From positions 1 to 62,992 of the forward strand of contig NZ_AOPZ01000217.1 of the NCBI RefSeq assembly GCF_000414115.1: 62,992 nt of DNA. Reading direction: 5' to 3'. A program made the position numbers and the translations under genes. Of this stretch, positions 1 through 9,811 are shown piece after piece (positions within the stretch are counted from its first letter, which is position 1; every line of letters starts with the position of its first letter). Below the pieces are notes generated by a model, which ran no database searches, was not told the origin of the DNA, and worked only from the letters and a program-made list of their open reading frames with translations. The DNA comes from Streptomyces aurantiacus JA 4570 (GTDB lineage: Bacteria; Actinomycetota; Actinomycetes; Streptomycetales; Streptomycetaceae).

Positions 1-690
1 GACGGGGTCGCCGTCGGCCGCGCAGCGCCCCACCTCCGGCGCGAACGAGGCGAGAACGGCGGGGCGGTCCGCGCGGGGATAGACCTGGCGGGGGAGGTCC
101 GAGAGGGGTTCCCCGAACATGTCCTCCGCGCGGGCGCGCAGCGCGGCCGAGCCGCCCCGGCGGCCGTCGAAGGCCCGCATCGCCGCTTCCAGCCCCGCGC
201 GCCCGATCCACGCGCCGCTGCCGCAGTCGCCGAGCAGATGCCCCCAGCCGTCGGCCCGCCGCCAGGCGGTGAGGTCCGTGCCCATCGCGATGAGGCCGGT
301 GCCCGCGGCGACGACGACGCCGGGGCGCTGGCCGAGCGCGCCCGCGTAGGCGGTGACGGCGTCGGCGGCGAGCGCCACGCGCCGTACGCCGAACGACTCG
401 GCCAGCGCGGACGGCAGTTCGGCGCGCAGTTCCTCGCCGAGCGTCGCCATCCCGGCGGCGCCGACCGCGGCCGCGACGATCCGTCCGTCGCCCGCCTCGT
501 CCAGCAACTGCCTGATCATGGGCGTCAGTTGCTCGGTCATGTGCCGGGCGTCGATGCCGCCCGGGCCGGTCCGCACCGGCTCCTTCGAGCGGACCGGCGT
601 CGACCCGCGCGGACCGGCCGGGACGCCGAGCACGGCACGCAGCCCCGAGCCGCCGGAGTCCACGCCGAGGACGAACGCCGGCTCCGTCAC
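1..690 (-). CDS. N-acetylglucosamine kinase-like protein (BadF/BadG family), partial
   Basis: The protein reads leftward from a GTG at 688-690 and runs off the left edge, so only about the first 230 residues are visible. Near the N-terminus is an ASKHA phosphate-binding motif ([12 protein letters not shown], Asp11), followed by [10 protein letters not shown] and [11 protein letters not shown] further on. These are the phosphate and adenosine-side motifs of the BadF/BadG/BcrA/BcrD ATPase family, which includes N-acetylglucosamine kinases that phosphorylate recycled amino sugars in the cytoplasm. Its start codon overlaps the TGA of the uracil-DNA glycosylase gene (GTGA), so the two are probably translated together. 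The sugar substrate is inferred from the family only. Confidence 0.8.
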   Translation of the reverse strand, partial: MTEPAFVLGVDSGGSGLRAVLGVPAGPRGSTPVRSKEPVRTGPGGIDARHMTEQLTPMIRQLLDEAGDGRIVAAAVGAAGMATLGEELRAELPSALAESFGVRRVALAADAVTAYAGALGQRPGVVVAAGTGLIAMGTDLTAWRRADGWGHLLGDCGSGAWIGRAGLEAAMRAFDGRRGGSAALRARAEDMFGEPLSDLPRQVYPRADRPAVLASFAPEVGRCAADGDPV

Positions 691-1382
691 GGCAGCCGCC
701 AGTCCACCGGCTCCCGCCAGTCCACCGGCTCGGCGCCCTGCCGGACCAGGAGGTCGTTGGCGCGGCTGAACGGGCGCGAGCCGAAGAAGCCGCGGTCCGC
801 CGACATCGGCGAGGGGTGCGAGGACTCCACCGACGGCAACTGGCCGAGCAGCGGCCGCAGATTGCGGGCGTCCCGGCCCCACAGGACGGACACCAGCGGG
901 CGGCCGCGTGCGGCGAGCGCCCGGATGGCCTGTTCCGTGACCTCTTCCCAGCCCTTGCCGCGGTGGGCGGCGGGCTTGCGCGGGGCCGTCGTGAGCGCCC
1001 TGTTGAGCAGCAGCACGCCCTGCTGGGTCCAGGGCGTCAGATCGCCGTTGGACGGCTGGGGCAGGCCCAGGTCGCTGTTCAGTTCGCGATAGATGTTGAT
1101 GAGACTGCCGGGCAGGGGTCTGACGTCGGGAGCCACCGAGAAGGAAAGACCCACCGCGTGCCCGGGCGTGGGGTAGGGGTCCTGGCCGACGATCAGGACG
1201 CGCACCTCGTCGAACGGCTGCTGGAAGGCGCGCAGCACATTCGGTCCGGCGGGCAGATAGGTGCGTCCCGCGGCGATCTCCGCGCGCAGGAAGTCGCCCA
1301 TGGAGGCGATCCGTTCGGCCACCGGCTCCAGGGCCTTGGCCCAGCCGGCTTCGACGATTTCATGCAAGGGTCGTGGTGCCAC
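687..1382 (-). CDS. ung: Uracil-DNA glycosylase, family 1
   Basis: This 231-residue cytoplasmic repair enzyme removes uracil from DNA at the first step of base-excision repair. The water-activating loop GQDPYP is at residues 66-71 with catalytic Asp68. The leucine-intercalation loop [17 protein letters not shown] is at 189-205 with His189. The length is normal for family 1. It starts at ATG 1382. Its TGA overlaps the GTG of the downstream kinase. The last codons are duplicated: residues EPVDWR occur twice in a row, from an 18-bp tandem repeat at 698-733, giving the protein a slightly extended tail beyond the catalytic fold. Confidence 0.95.
   Translation of the reverse strand: MAPRPLHEIVEAGWAKALEPVAERIASMGDFLRAEIAAGRTYLPAGPNVLRAFQQPFDEVRVLIVGQDPYPTPGHAVGLSFSVAPDVRPLPGSLINIYRELNSDLGLPQPSNGDLTPWTQQGVLLLNRALTTAPRKPAAHRGKGWEEVTEQAIRALAARGRPLVSVLWGRDARNLRPLLGQLPSVESSHPSPMSADRGFFGSRPFSRANDLLVRQGAEPVDWREPVDWRLP
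698..733. repeat. 18-bp tandem duplication in the ung 3' end
   Basis: Two adjacent 18-bp units (698-715, 716-733) agree at their first 16 positions. They encode a duplicated EPVDWR at the C-terminus of uracil-DNA glycosylase. The reading frame is kept. Confidence 0.9.
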
Positions 1383-1462
1383 GGAGCGTCACTCTACTGC
1401 CGTACCGGCGGCACTGATCAACCGATGGCCGAAGCTCGCCGCCGTCGCGGCTCCCGGAAGCT

Positions 1463-1524
1463 CTCGGCCTTCGGGAGCCGCCGCCCGGCCGCCCTCGGCT
1501 CCCGGGAGCCGCCGCCCGGCTCAG
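1463..1524. repeat. 31-bp near-duplicate spanning a stop codon
   Basis: Two units of period 31 (1463-1493 and 1494-1524) share a 17-bp core (GGGAGCCGCCGCCCGGC) and most flanking bases. The second unit contains the TGA of the Asp-box propeller gene, so the gene's end has been copied into the intergenic space. The G+C-rich units can also fold into local hairpins and may help to terminate transcription. Confidence 0.7.
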
Positions 1525-2606
1525 TCCAGGACCGCCGCCCGTACGCAGAGGACGTCCGGCAGGTGGGTGGCCAGCTCCTGCCAGGTGTCGCCGTCGTCCG
1601 CCGACGCGTACACCTCGCCGTTGCGATTGCCGAAGTACAGGCCCGCCGGGTCGGCGCCGTCGGTGCACATGGCGTCGCGCAGCACCGTGCCGTAGTGATC
1701 GCCCTGCGGCAGTCCCGCGCTCAGCGGCTCCCAGCTCTTGCCGGCGTCCGCCGTGCGGTAGACGCGGCACCGGTGGTCGGCGGGGACGCGGTCCGCGTCC
1801 GCGTTGATCGGAAACACGTACGCCGTGTCGCCGCGGTGCGGGTGGGCGACCGCCGCGAAACCGAAGTCGGACGGCAGGCCCTCGCCGATGTCGGTCCAGT
1901 GGGCGCCCGCGTCGTCGCTCCGATACACCCCCCAGTGGTTCTGCAGATACAGCCGGTCCGGGTCCACGGCGTCCTTCGTGACCTTGTGCACGCACTGGCC
2001 GAACTCCGGGTTCGGGTCCGGCAGGAACACCGCCGAGACACCGGAGTTGGACGGCCGCCAGCTCGCGCCGCCGTCCTCCGTGCGGAACACGCCCGCCGTG
2101 GACACCGCGACCGTGACCGCGGCCGGATCGCGGGCGTCCGTGAGGATCGTGTGCAGGCCCTCGCCGCCGCCTCCTGGCTGCCACTGCGAGCGCGACGGAT
2201 GCTCCCACAGCGGGCGGACGAGCTCGAAGCTCTCGCCCCGGTCCTCGGAGCGGTAGAGCGCGGCGGGTTCCGTGCCCGCGTACACCACGTCCGGCTCGGC
2301 CGCCGCCGGGTGGAGCTGCCACACCCGCTCCAGCGACGCCCCGGTGTCCTTGGGGAACTTGACGGCTGCCTGTTTCGGCTCGGTCCACGTCCTGCCGAGG
2401 TCGTCGGAGTGGAACACCGACGGCCCCCAGTGGGCACTGTCCCCGCCGACGAGGAGGCGGGGCTGCGGTGTGCGCGTGTCGATCGCGATCGAGTAGATCG
2501 CCTGGGCGTTGAAGTACGGACTGTCGTCGAACTGCCAGGTGCCGTGCGTGCGGCGCGCGACGAACAGGCCCTTGCGAGTACCAACGGTGAGCAGGACGTC
2601 AGCCAT
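1521..2606 (-). CDS. BNR/Asp-box repeat protein (sialidase-like beta-propeller)
   Basis: A 361-residue protein with at least six Asp-box motifs (SxDxGxxW type): SDDLGRTW, SEDRGESF, TEDGGASW, SDDAGAHW, TADAGKSW and SADDGDTW. This is the signature of a six- or seven-bladed propeller such as those of exo-alpha-sialidases and photosystem-II stability factor-like proteins. No signal peptide is visible, so it is probably cytoplasmic. The catalytic arginine triad of true sialidases could not be identified, so glycosidase activity is not supported. ATG 2606 is chosen because a GAAAGG ribosome site lies 8 bases upstream; a GTG at 2615 is an alternative start. Function unknown. Confidence 0.85.
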   Translation of the reverse strand: MADVLLTVGTRKGLFVARRTHGTWQFDDSPYFNAQAIYSIAIDTRTPQPRLLVGGDSAHWGPSVFHSDDLGRTWTEPKQAAVKFPKDTGASLERVWQLHPAAAEPDVVYAGTEPAALYRSEDRGESFELVRPLWEHPSRSQWQPGGGGEGLHTILTDARDPAAVTVAVSTAGVFRTEDGGASWRPSNSGVSAVFLPDPNPEFGQCVHKVTKDAVDPDRLYLQNHWGVYRSDDAGAHWTDIGEGLPSDFGFAAVAHPHRGDTAYVFPINADADRVPADHRCRVYRTADAGKSWEPLSAGLPQGDHYGTVLRDAMCTDGADPAGLYFGNRNGEVYASADDGDTWQELATHLPDVLCVRAAVLD

Positions 2607-2756
2607 GACTGACACCTTTCGGACGGCGTTGTCTCAGGTACGGCTCAGTCTGCACCCGACCACTGACAATGACGCCTCGGCGCGTTTCCGCCCAGGTCAG
2701 GGCGTGCGGCGCCGTCACGGTGCGGGTGCGGGCGCCGGTGCGGGCGGCACCGCCGC

Positions 2757-3776
2757 TCAGCCGTGGATCTCCTCCGCCACCTTCGCGATCGCGCCCGGAC
2801 CCACCCGGCAGCAGCCCCCGATGAGCCGGGCCCCGGACCGGCGCCAGCCGTCCACCTGGCCCGCGGTGAAGCGGGTGGGGCCGTGCCAGGACCGCGTCGC
2901 GGGGTTCCAGGTCTCGCCGCTGTTCGGGTAGACCACCACCGGCTTGCCGGTGACGCGGGCGGCCAGCGGGACCGCCGCGTCCGCGTCGCGCGGGTCGCAG
3001 CAGTTCACGCCCACCGCGACGACCTCGTCGGCCTCGGCGGCCAGCGCGAAGGCGTCCTCCAGGGGCTGGCCCGCGCGGGTGCGGTCGCCGCTGACGCTGT
3101 ACGAGAGCCACGCGGGCACGCCCAGGCCGCGTACCGCGCGCAGCAGGGCCCGGGCCTCGTCGGTGTCCGGCACCGTCTCCAGGGCGAACACGTCGGGCGC
3201 GGCGTCGGAGAGGACCTCCAGGCGCGGGCGGTGGAAGCGCTCCAGGTCGGCCACGCTCAGGCCGTAGCGGCCGCGGTACTCCGAGCCGTCCGCGAGCATC
3301 GCCCCGTACGGACCGGCCGAAGCGGCCACCCACAGCGGCCGGTCGGCGCCGGCGAGCTCGGCCGCCTCGCGGGCCAACTCCACGCTCAGGCGCAGGAGTT
3401 CCGCCGTGCTCAGCGCGTCGATGCCGTGCCGCGCGAACCCCTCGAACGTCGCCTGGTAGCTCGCGGTGATCGCGACGTCCGCGCCCGCCTCGTAGTACGC
3501 GAGGTGCGCCGACCGGATCGCGTCCGGGTGCTCGGCGAGCAGCCGCGCCGACCACAGAGTGTCGCCGAGATCGTGCCCGGCGTCCTCCAGCTGGTTGGAG
3601 AGACCGCCGTCGAGCACGAGGGGCGCACGCGCCAGCGCCGCCTCCAGGCCCAGGCTGTCCCGGGCCCCCTCCTGGCCCAGGCTGTCCCGCGCCCCCTCGG
3701 GCCCGCCCGCCCCGGCTTGCCCGTCCGTACCCGCGCGCCCCTCGGCGTGCGCCCCCGTGCCCGCTGCGTCGTTCAT
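2757..3776 (-). CDS. mmuM: Homocysteine S-methyltransferase
   Basis: A 339-residue enzyme that transfers a methyl group from S-methylmethionine or SAM to homocysteine, making methionine. The C-terminal zinc thiolates are visible as GVNC and GGCC, with YPNSGETW between them, as in the MmuM/Hcy-binding family. The first ~35 residues are a Gly/Ala-rich extension with a duplicated GARDSLG element (27-bp repeat), absent from typical homologues. ATG 3776 overlaps the TGA of the ATPase gene (ATGA), so it is the last gene of the peptide-transport operon. That placement suggests a role in using imported methyl-sulfur compounds or methionine-containing peptides; this is inference. Confidence 0.92.
   Translation of the reverse strand: MNDAAGTGAHAEGRAGTDGQAGAGGPEGARDSLGQEGARDSLGLEAALARAPLVLDGGLSNQLEDAGHDLGDTLWSARLLAEHPDAIRSAHLAYYEAGADVAITASYQATFEGFARHGIDALSTAELLRLSVELAREAAELAGADRPLWVAASAGPYGAMLADGSEYRGRYGLSVADLERFHRPRLEVLSDAAPDVFALETVPDTDEARALLRAVRGLGVPAWLSYSVSGDRTRAGQPLEDAFALAAEADEVVAVGVNCCDPRDADAAVPLAARVTGKPVVVYPNSGETWNPATRSWHGPTRFTAGQVDGWRRSGARLIGGCCRVGPGAIAKVAEEIHG
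3647..3700. repeat. 27-bp tandem duplication in the mmuM N-terminal extension
   Basis: Two 27-bp units (3647-3673, 3674-3700) with a few mismatches encode the repeated GARDSLG element of the N-terminal extension. The frame is preserved. Confidence 0.85.
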
Positions 3777-4910
3777 ACCGTCGACGCTAGCCGAGGTACG
3801 GCCAGGGGGAAGTGGCACGCCACCTGATGTCCCGCCCCGCTGGGGGTGCTCACCGGCGGCTCGGTGGTCGCGCACACGTCCTGGGCGAGCGGACAGCGGG
3901 TGCGGAAGCGGCAGCCGGACGGTGGCTTCGCCGCGGACGGGGTCTCGCCGTGCAGCGGCTCGCGCTGCCCCGCAGCCGCGACGGCCGGGTCGGGCACGTT
4001 CACGGTGTCGAGCAGGCCGCGCGTGTAAGGGTGCAGCGGGTGGGCGTACACCTGCTCGGCCGGACCCGTCTCCACGAGTTTGCCCAGGTACATCACGCCG
4101 ACGGTGTCGGCGAGGTGGCGGATCACCGCCAGGTCGTGCGAGATGAACAGATAGGTCAGGCCGCGGTCGCGCTGGAGCTCCCGCATCAGGTTCAGGATCT
4201 GCGCCTGCACCGACACGTCGAGGGCCGACACGGGCTCGTCCGCGACCACCAGGTCCGGCGAGAGCGTCAACGCCCGTGCCAGGCCGAGGCGTTGACGCTG
4301 ACCCCCGGAGAACTCGTGCGGATAGCGGTGCACGGCGCCGCGCGGCAGACCGACGGCGTCGAGGAGAGAGGCGGTGAGCCGTTCCTGGTCGGCGCGGGTG
4401 CCGAGGCCCTGGATGACCAGCGGCTCGCGCAGGATCTCGCCGACCCGCATGCGCGGGTCCATCGCCGCCGTCGAGTCCTGGAACATGAGCTGGATGCGGC
4501 GCCGGTGCGCGCGCCGTTCCGCACGGGAGAGCCCGGCCAGGTCGCGGCCGTCGAAGCGGACCGTGCCCGCGGTGGGCTCCTCCAGGCCCGCGACGATCCG
4601 GACGAGCGTCGTCTTGCCGCACCCGGACTCGCCGACCAGGCCGAACGTCTCGCCCTTGCGGACGGCCAGCGACACGCCGCCGACGGCGCTGACGGTGCCC
4701 CGCCGGCGTGCGAACGGGCCGCCGGTGAGCGGGAACTCCTTGACCAGCGCGTCGAGTTCGAGCAGCACCTCGCCCGGTTCGGTGGCCGTGGCCGGGGGTG
4801 GCGTCACCACCTGCTCCTGGGGCGCGTCGCCGTACGGCACCGGGTGGAAGCACGCGAACCGGTGCTCCGCGCCCAGGAGTTGGCTGCCTCCGGCCTCCGG
4901 CTGCGGCTCC

Positions 4911-5006
4911 GGGTCCGGCGACAGCTCGGGCACCCGGTCCGGCGACAGCTCGGGCACCCGGTCCGGCGACAGCTCCGGCTCCCGGTCCGGCGACAGCTCC
5001 GGCTCC
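4911..5006. repeat. 24-bp x4 in-frame repeat in the ABC ATPase linker
   Basis: Four tandem 24-bp units (starts 4911, 4935, 4959, 4983) encode PELSPDR(V/E) repeats between the two ATPase domains. Because the period is a multiple of three, copy number can change without breaking the frame. Confidence 0.9.
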
Positions 5007-5774
5007 CGCTCCTCGCACTCCGCCGTCGCGAACAGGCAGCGCGGCGCGAACCGGCACCCCGTCGGCCGCACCGTGAGGCTCGGCGGCAGCCCCGGAATCG
5101 TGTGCAGCTCCGTGCCCCGCTCCGCCGCCCGCTCCGGGAGCGCCGCGAACAGCGCCTCCGTGTAGCGGTGCCGGGGGCGCGCGAACAGGGCGCGCACGTC
5201 GGACTGTTCGGCCACCTTGCCCGCGTACATCACCGCGACGCGGTCCACGCGGTTGGCGATGACGCCCAGGTCGTGGGTGACGAGGATCAACGCCATGCCG
5301 AGCGTCTCGCGCAGGTTGTCGATCAGTTCCAGGATCTGGTGCTGCGTGGTGACGTCGAGCGCGGTCGTCGGCTCGTCGGCGATCAGCAGCTTCGGCTCGC
5401 ACACCAGGGCCATGGCGATCGCCACGCGCTGGCGCATCCCGCCCGACAACTGGTGCGGGTATGCCTTCATCCGCTCGGACGGCTGCGGCATGCCGACGAG
5501 CCGCAGCATCTCCTCGGCCCGCGCCCACGCCTCCTTGCGGCCGATGCCCTCCCGGTGCAGCAGCAGCGGCTCGGCCACCTGCGCGCCGATCGTCATCGTG
5601 GGATTGAGCGAGGTCAGCGGGTCCTGGAAGACCATGCCGACGGTGTTCCCGCGGACCTCCTGCAGGGCGGCCGCCGACGCCGCCGCCAGGTCCTGGCCGT
5701 CGAACAGGATCCGGCCGCCGGTGACGGCCCCGCCGGGCGGCAGCAGGCCGAGGACGCTGAGCGCGGTCATCGTC

Positions 5775-5814
5775 TTGCCGCAGCCCGACTCGCCTTCCCG
5801 CAGCCCGACTCGCC
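5775..5814. repeat. 20-bp tandem duplication inside the Walker A codons
   Basis: Units 5775-5794 and 5795-5814 differ at one base (G5777 against C5797). On the coding strand each reads GGCGAGTCGGGCTGCGG followed by (C/G)AA, i.e. GESGCGK. A 20-bp addition is not a multiple of three, so it breaks the ATPase frame. Confidence 0.95.
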
Positions 5815-5981
5815 CACGACGCCCAGGGCCTCGCCCGGCGCGAGCTCCAGCGAGATGCCGTCGAGTGCGTGCACGGTGCGCTCGCGCGAGGCGATGTCGA
5901 CGCGCAGGTCTTCGATGCGGAGCAGCGGGTCGGGCGCCGTGCCGCCCACGTCTTCTCTGTCGTCCATGGTGTCGAATTCCT

Positions 5982-6896
5982 TTACTTGCGCAGCCGTACT
6001 TCGAAGGCGTCCCGCAGCCCGTCACCGATGAAGTTGAACGCGGCGACGACCAGCACGATCGCGATGCCCGGCGGGAAGATCAGCCACCAGTAGCCGTTCT
6101 GCGTGTACGTGATGCCGGCCGACAGCATCGAGCCCCAGTCGGCCGACGGCGGCGGAATGCTGAGGCCGAGGAACGCCAGATAGCTGACGTAGAGGATGGC
6201 GTCGGCGATCTGGAAGGTGCAGTTGACGATGACGGTGCCGATCGCGTTCGGCACGATGTGCTTGAAGACGGCCCGGGTGCCCCCGCCGCCCATCATCCGC
6301 ATGGCCTGGACGTACTCGCGGTTGCGCAGCGACAGCGCCTCGCCCCGGACGAGACGGGCCGGGGACAGCCAGGCGACGGCCGCGATGATGAGGATGAGGA
6401 CGCCCTTGCTGGGCGTGATGATCGCGGCGACGACGACGAGCAGGAACATCGCCGGGATGGCGAGCGCCGCGTCCGTGACCCGCATCATCGCGGCGTCCAC
6501 CCAGCCGCCGAAGTAGCCGGAGACGGCTCCGTACACGGTCCCGAAGAGCGTGGCCAACAGACCCGCCGCCAGGCCGATTTCGAGCGATGTCTGCCCGGCC
6601 ACCATGAGGCGGCCGACCATGTCGTAGCCGAGGTCGGTGGTGCCGAGGAGATGGCCGTCCGTGCCCGGGGACAGGTTGGCCTGGGACAGGTCGGTGTGGG
6701 TCTGCTCGGTGTCGTACAGGAGCGGGCCGAGGTAGCTGAAGAGGAGCAGCAGGACCAGCAGGACGACGCCCGTCAGGGCGAGCTTGTTGCCGGTGAAGAC
6801 CCGGAGCGTGCGGCGGGCGAGGGAGGGCGTGACCTGCGCGGCCTCTTCGTGACCGGGCGCGGTGACAGGGGCAGTCGTAGGGGCCGCGGAGGTCAT
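5982..6896 (-). CDS. Dipeptide/oligopeptide ABC permease, DppC type
   Basis: A 304-residue integral membrane protein with about six hydrophobic segments. The first ([19 protein letters not shown]) follows a cytoplasmic tail; the last is near [20 protein letters not shown]. The EAA loop that docks on the ATPase is visible ([11 protein letters not shown]), as is the family ending [14 protein letters not shown]. It pairs with the DppB-type permease to form the channel. ATG 6896 overlaps that gene's TGA (ATGA), showing translational coupling. Confidence 0.93.
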   Translation of the reverse strand: MTSAAPTTAPVTAPGHEEAAQVTPSLARRTLRVFTGNKLALTGVVLLVLLLLFSYLGPLLYDTEQTHTDLSQANLSPGTDGHLLGTTDLGYDMVGRLMVAGQTSLEIGLAAGLLATLFGTVYGAVSGYFGGWVDAAMMRVTDAALAIPAMFLLVVVAAIITPSKGVLILIIAAVAWLSPARLVRGEALSLRNREYVQAMRMMGGGGTRAVFKHIVPNAIGTVIVNCTFQIADAILYVSYLAFLGLSIPPPSADWGSMLSAGITYTQNGYWWLIFPPGIAIVLVVAAFNFIGDGLRDAFEVRLRK

Positions 6897-7852
6897 GCCA
6901 CGCTCCGTATCCGGGGGTCGAGGACGGCGTACAGGATGTCCGTGAGGAGGGAGCCGAGGACCGTGGCGATGCCGACGACCAGCGTCACGCCGAGCAGCAC
7001 GGGGAAGTCCGAGCCCTGCGCCGCGTTCCAGAACAGCAGCCCCATGCCCGGGTAGTTGAACATCGACTCGACGACGAGCGCGCCGCTGAACAGCGTCGGC
7101 AGATACAGGCCGAGCAGCGTCGCGAGCGGGATGAGCGCGTTGCGCAGCACATGGCGGACCATGATGCGGCGGCTCGACTGGCCCTTCGCCATGGCGGTGC
7201 GGACGTATTCCTCGGTGAGGTTGTCGAGGACCGCCGAGCGCATGTACCGGCTGAACATCGCCACGATGCCGAACGCCATCGTCACCACCGGCAGCACCAA
7301 CCCGCTGAATTCCCTGAGGAGTTCACCGATCGACTCGCCCTGCGGCGCCTCCGCCGGAAAGACCGGAAGTACCTGCGCGAACAGGATGATCATGATGAGG
7401 CCGAGGAAGAAGACCGGCGTCGCGTACAGCAGGAACGCGAGCCCGGTCAGCGCGTAGTCCGACGCCTTGCCGCGCCGCACCGCCTGGAGCAGGCCCAGCG
7501 GGATCGCGATGACGACGGCGAGCGCGGTCGACAGGACCGTCAGGAGCAGCGTCTTCGGCAGCCGCTGCTTGAGCAGCTCGAAGACGGGCGAGTTGAGTTT
7601 GTACGAGTCCCCGAGGTCGCCCGTGAACAGCCGCTTCAGGTACATGAAGTACTGCGTCGGCAGCGAACGGTCGTAGCCCTGCTGGTGGTTGAAGTCGGTG
7701 ATCTGCTGCGGTGTGCCCTTCGGGCCGAGGATCGCGCGCGCCGGGCCGCCCGGCAGCATGTGCAGCAGCACGAAGACGATGATCGACACCAGGAAGAGGA
7801 CGACGAGCGCCTGGAGGAAGCGCTTGACCAGAAAGCCGGAAAAGCCGGTCAC
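6893..7852 (-). CDS. Dipeptide/oligopeptide ABC permease, DppB type
   Basis: A 319-residue permease. The N-terminus (FLVKRFLQALVVLFLVSIIV) is the typical first membrane segment, and LPGGPARAILG with a following periplasmic region is typical of DppB/OppB. The EAA loop is EYVRTAMAKG, and the C-terminus LTDILYAVLDPRIR is characteristic. GTG 7852 is used because it overlaps the TGA of the binding-protein gene (GTGA); a longer upstream reading frame is only the shadow of that gene. It forms the channel with the DppC-type protein. Confidence 0.93.
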   Translation of the reverse strand: MTGFSGFLVKRFLQALVVLFLVSIIVFVLLHMLPGGPARAILGPKGTPQQITDFNHQQGYDRSLPTQYFMYLKRLFTGDLGDSYKLNSPVFELLKQRLPKTLLLTVLSTALAVVIAIPLGLLQAVRRGKASDYALTGLAFLLYATPVFFLGLIMIILFAQVLPVFPAEAPQGESIGELLREFSGLVLPVVTMAFGIVAMFSRYMRSAVLDNLTEEYVRTAMAKGQSSRRIMVRHVLRNALIPLATLLGLYLPTLFSGALVVESMFNYPGMGLLFWNAAQGSDFPVLLGVTLVVGIATVLGSLLTDILYAVLDPRIRSVA

Positions 7853-9687
7853 TTGTCGGCTCCCTTCTTCTTCACGTAGTACCAGTCCTGCGGCGCGAAC
7901 GTGACCGTCGGGTTCTGCTCGATGCCCCGCAGGTCGTTGCGGATGACGGACACCTGATACGCGGGGTTGGGCATCCACATCACCGGCAGCTGCTCGGCCA
8001 GGTACTCGCCGTACTCGTGCACGGCCTTCATGTCGGGGGAGTACTGCACGGCGCGGATGATCCGGTCGGCCTTCTTGTCGCTGTAGTTGCCGAAGTTGGC
8101 GGAAGCGCCGGTGGAGAAGAGCTGCTCGCCGCTCGGATTGAGCGGGTAGTACCAGCTGCCCGCCGTGCCGAAGAAGGACATGTCCCAGTCGCAGCCCGGA
8201 TCCTTCGCGGTGCATGGAATGGAGTTGCCGAGCACCGAGTTGAGCGGCTGCTGGCGCACCTTCAGATCGATGCCGGCCTTGGAGAGCGAGGACTTGAGCT
8301 CCTGCATCATGTTCGTGGTCTCCGTGGAGCCCGACTGCGAGAGCAGGGTCAGCTCCAGGGGATCGTCCCGCTCGATGTCCTTGCCGCACTCGTCGGCGCC
8401 CGTGCCGGGGCGTACGCAGCGCGCGGTACCGTCCTTCGTCTCCCAGCCGTGGGCCTTGAGCAGGGACTTGGCCTTCGCCACCGAGAAGGGGTAGCGGTCG
8501 CGCTCCATCGCCTTCGACAAGTACTGGCTCTTCGGCGTGACCGGCACCGGGCCGAGCGTCGGTGTGGCGCTGCCCTGCCAGATGACGTCGCTCATCGCCT
8601 TCTGGTCGACGAGGTGCTGCATGGCCTGCCGGACGTAGAGCTGCCGCAGCAGCGGCCCGGCGTGCGTGGAGTTGAAGTTGTAGACGATGTATGTCGCCGC
8701 CCAGCCCTCCCACGGGTCCACGCGGTATCCCTTGTCCTCGAACTTCCCCTTCTGCGCGAGGACCGACGGCGGGATGTAGCCGTAGTCGACGCCGCCCGAG
8801 CGCAGCACGTTGTACTCGGAGTCGGCGGTGGTGAAGGGCTTGAAGACCACCTTGTCCAGGTGCGGGCGCTCGGACTCGGGACCGGTGAACTTCTCGTTGC
8901 GGACGATCGTCACCTGGCCGCTGTCACGCCATTCCGCCAGCTTCCAGGGCCCGTTGACCGTCTTCCACAGCGGGTCGGAGCCGTACTTTCCGAGGCTCTT
9001 GCCGTGGCGTGTGAGCCGGGCGAAGACCTCCCTGGCGCCCTTCTTCGTGCGGTCCCAGTCGCCGATCGGGCCGCCGTCGGTGCGCGCGCCCCACGCGTGC
9101 TGCGGCAGGGCGCGCATCCGCGTGAGCTGGTTGGCGGTGAACCAGTCCGGGTTGTACGCGCGGTTCAGGCGCAGCCGCACCGTGTGGTCGTCGACCGTCT
9201 CGAACCGCTTGACGTTGTCCGGCATGGTGCCGACCGAATAGCTGCCCCACTGCGCCTTGTTGGCCTTGACGAGGTTGAACCAGAACTCCAGGTCACGGGA
9301 CGTGACGGGCTTCCCGTCGGACCACTTGACGCCCTTGCGCAGGGGAATGGTCACGGTCTTGTTGCCGTCCGTGTACGTCGGCTCCAGGCCCAGCGTGCTC
9401 GGGCCGTGCGTGGTCAGCTCGCCCTTGTCCTGGTCGAGCACGGCGTCGTACACCGGCATGAACAGCAGGTACTGGATGCCCGCGTTGTACGAGGCGCCAT
9501 AGCCCGGCGGGCCGATCGGGAAGATCCAGTTGGGCGTCGCGTTGGGCGGCAGCGCCATGGTCGCGGTGCCGCCCTCGACCGGGACGCCGCCGGTCGGGCC
9601 CATGTCGACGCGGCCGCCCTCGCGGGTGCAGCCCGCCAGGGCCGCGAGCACCAGGACCGCGGCCGCGGCTGCCTTGAGTGAGCGCAT
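7849..9687 (-). CDS. Peptide ABC transporter substrate-binding lipoprotein (SBP_bac_5)
   Basis: A 612-residue extracellular lipoprotein. The signal peptide ends in a lipobox (AALAGC, Cys20), so the mature protein is anchored in the outer leaflet of the membrane. The family-5 fold is shown by FPIGPPGYG, the LRKGVKWSDGKPVTSRDLEF segment and a C-terminal WMPNPAYQVS region. It captures the peptide substrate for the DppB/DppC permease encoded just downstream. ATG 9687 has GGAGG nine bases upstream. It is the first gene of the leftward operon and faces the ROK regulator across about 226 bp, so the regulator probably controls it. Confidence 0.93.
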   Translation of the reverse strand: MRSLKAAAAAVLVLAALAGCTREGGRVDMGPTGGVPVEGGTATMALPPNATPNWIFPIGPPGYGASYNAGIQYLLFMPVYDAVLDQDKGELTTHGPSTLGLEPTYTDGNKTVTIPLRKGVKWSDGKPVTSRDLEFWFNLVKANKAQWGSYSVGTMPDNVKRFETVDDHTVRLRLNRAYNPDWFTANQLTRMRALPQHAWGARTDGGPIGDWDRTKKGAREVFARLTRHGKSLGKYGSDPLWKTVNGPWKLAEWRDSGQVTIVRNEKFTGPESERPHLDKVVFKPFTTADSEYNVLRSGGVDYGYIPPSVLAQKGKFEDKGYRVDPWEGWAATYIVYNFNSTHAGPLLRQLYVRQAMQHLVDQKAMSDVIWQGSATPTLGPVPVTPKSQYLSKAMERDRYPFSVAKAKSLLKAHGWETKDGTARCVRPGTGADECGKDIERDDPLELTLLSQSGSTETTNMMQELKSSLSKAGIDLKVRQQPLNSVLGNSIPCTAKDPGCDWDMSFFGTAGSWYYPLNPSGEQLFSTGASANFGNYSDKKADRIIRAVQYSPDMKAVHEYGEYLAEQLPVMWMPNPAYQVSVIRNDLRGIEQNPTVTFAPQDWYYVKKKGADK

Positions 9688-9811
9688 GGTTGTGGGCCTC
9701 CAGGAACTGCCGGGACCGGATCCGTACACATGAGCGGTAGGGAGGCCCGAACGCTAGGCCCGTGGAGAAAAGCAAGTCAAGAGCTTCGTTCGGCAAAGAC
9801 TGCGGAAAGTC

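Larger units (their letters stand above)
3773..5967 (-). pseudogene. Fused dipeptide ABC ATPase (DppD-DppF), frameshifted in Walker A
   Basis: Two complete ABC domains lie in one chain. Domain 1 has [17 protein letters not shown] and [12 protein letters not shown], then the oligopeptide/dipeptide C-terminal motif. Domain 2 has [20 protein letters not shown] and [12 protein letters not shown]. The chain would be about 724 residues and would power the adjacent DppB/DppC permease. It starts at ATG 5967 (MDDREDVGG), 14 bp after dppC. An extra 20-bp copy of the first Walker A coding sequence (5775-5814) shifts the frame: the N-terminal frame ends after GESGCGKAS, while the rest resumes in another frame as [13 protein letters not shown]. 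Deleting either copy restores the gene. It is either a real recent inactivation or an assembly error. The linker between domains carries PELSPD repeats. Confidence 0.9.

Noticed and set aside
1360..2388. Long Gly/Arg-rich reading frame opposite or overlapping the Asp-box gene
   Set aside because: Composition is repetitive Arg/Gly/Ala/Pro with no motif, and it lies in another frame of a clearly coding gene; it is a G+C shadow.
2757..5528. Single 923-codon frame joining the ATPase region to homocysteine methyltransferase
   Set aside because: Only the last 339 codons are coding in this frame; the upstream part is a wrong-frame reading of the ATPase gene. The ATGA overlap fixes the true start.
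3812..6031. 739-codon plus-strand frame across the ABC ATPase gene
   Set aside because: It has no start context or motifs and mirrors the true minus-strand coding sequence; the ABC motifs lie on the minus strand.
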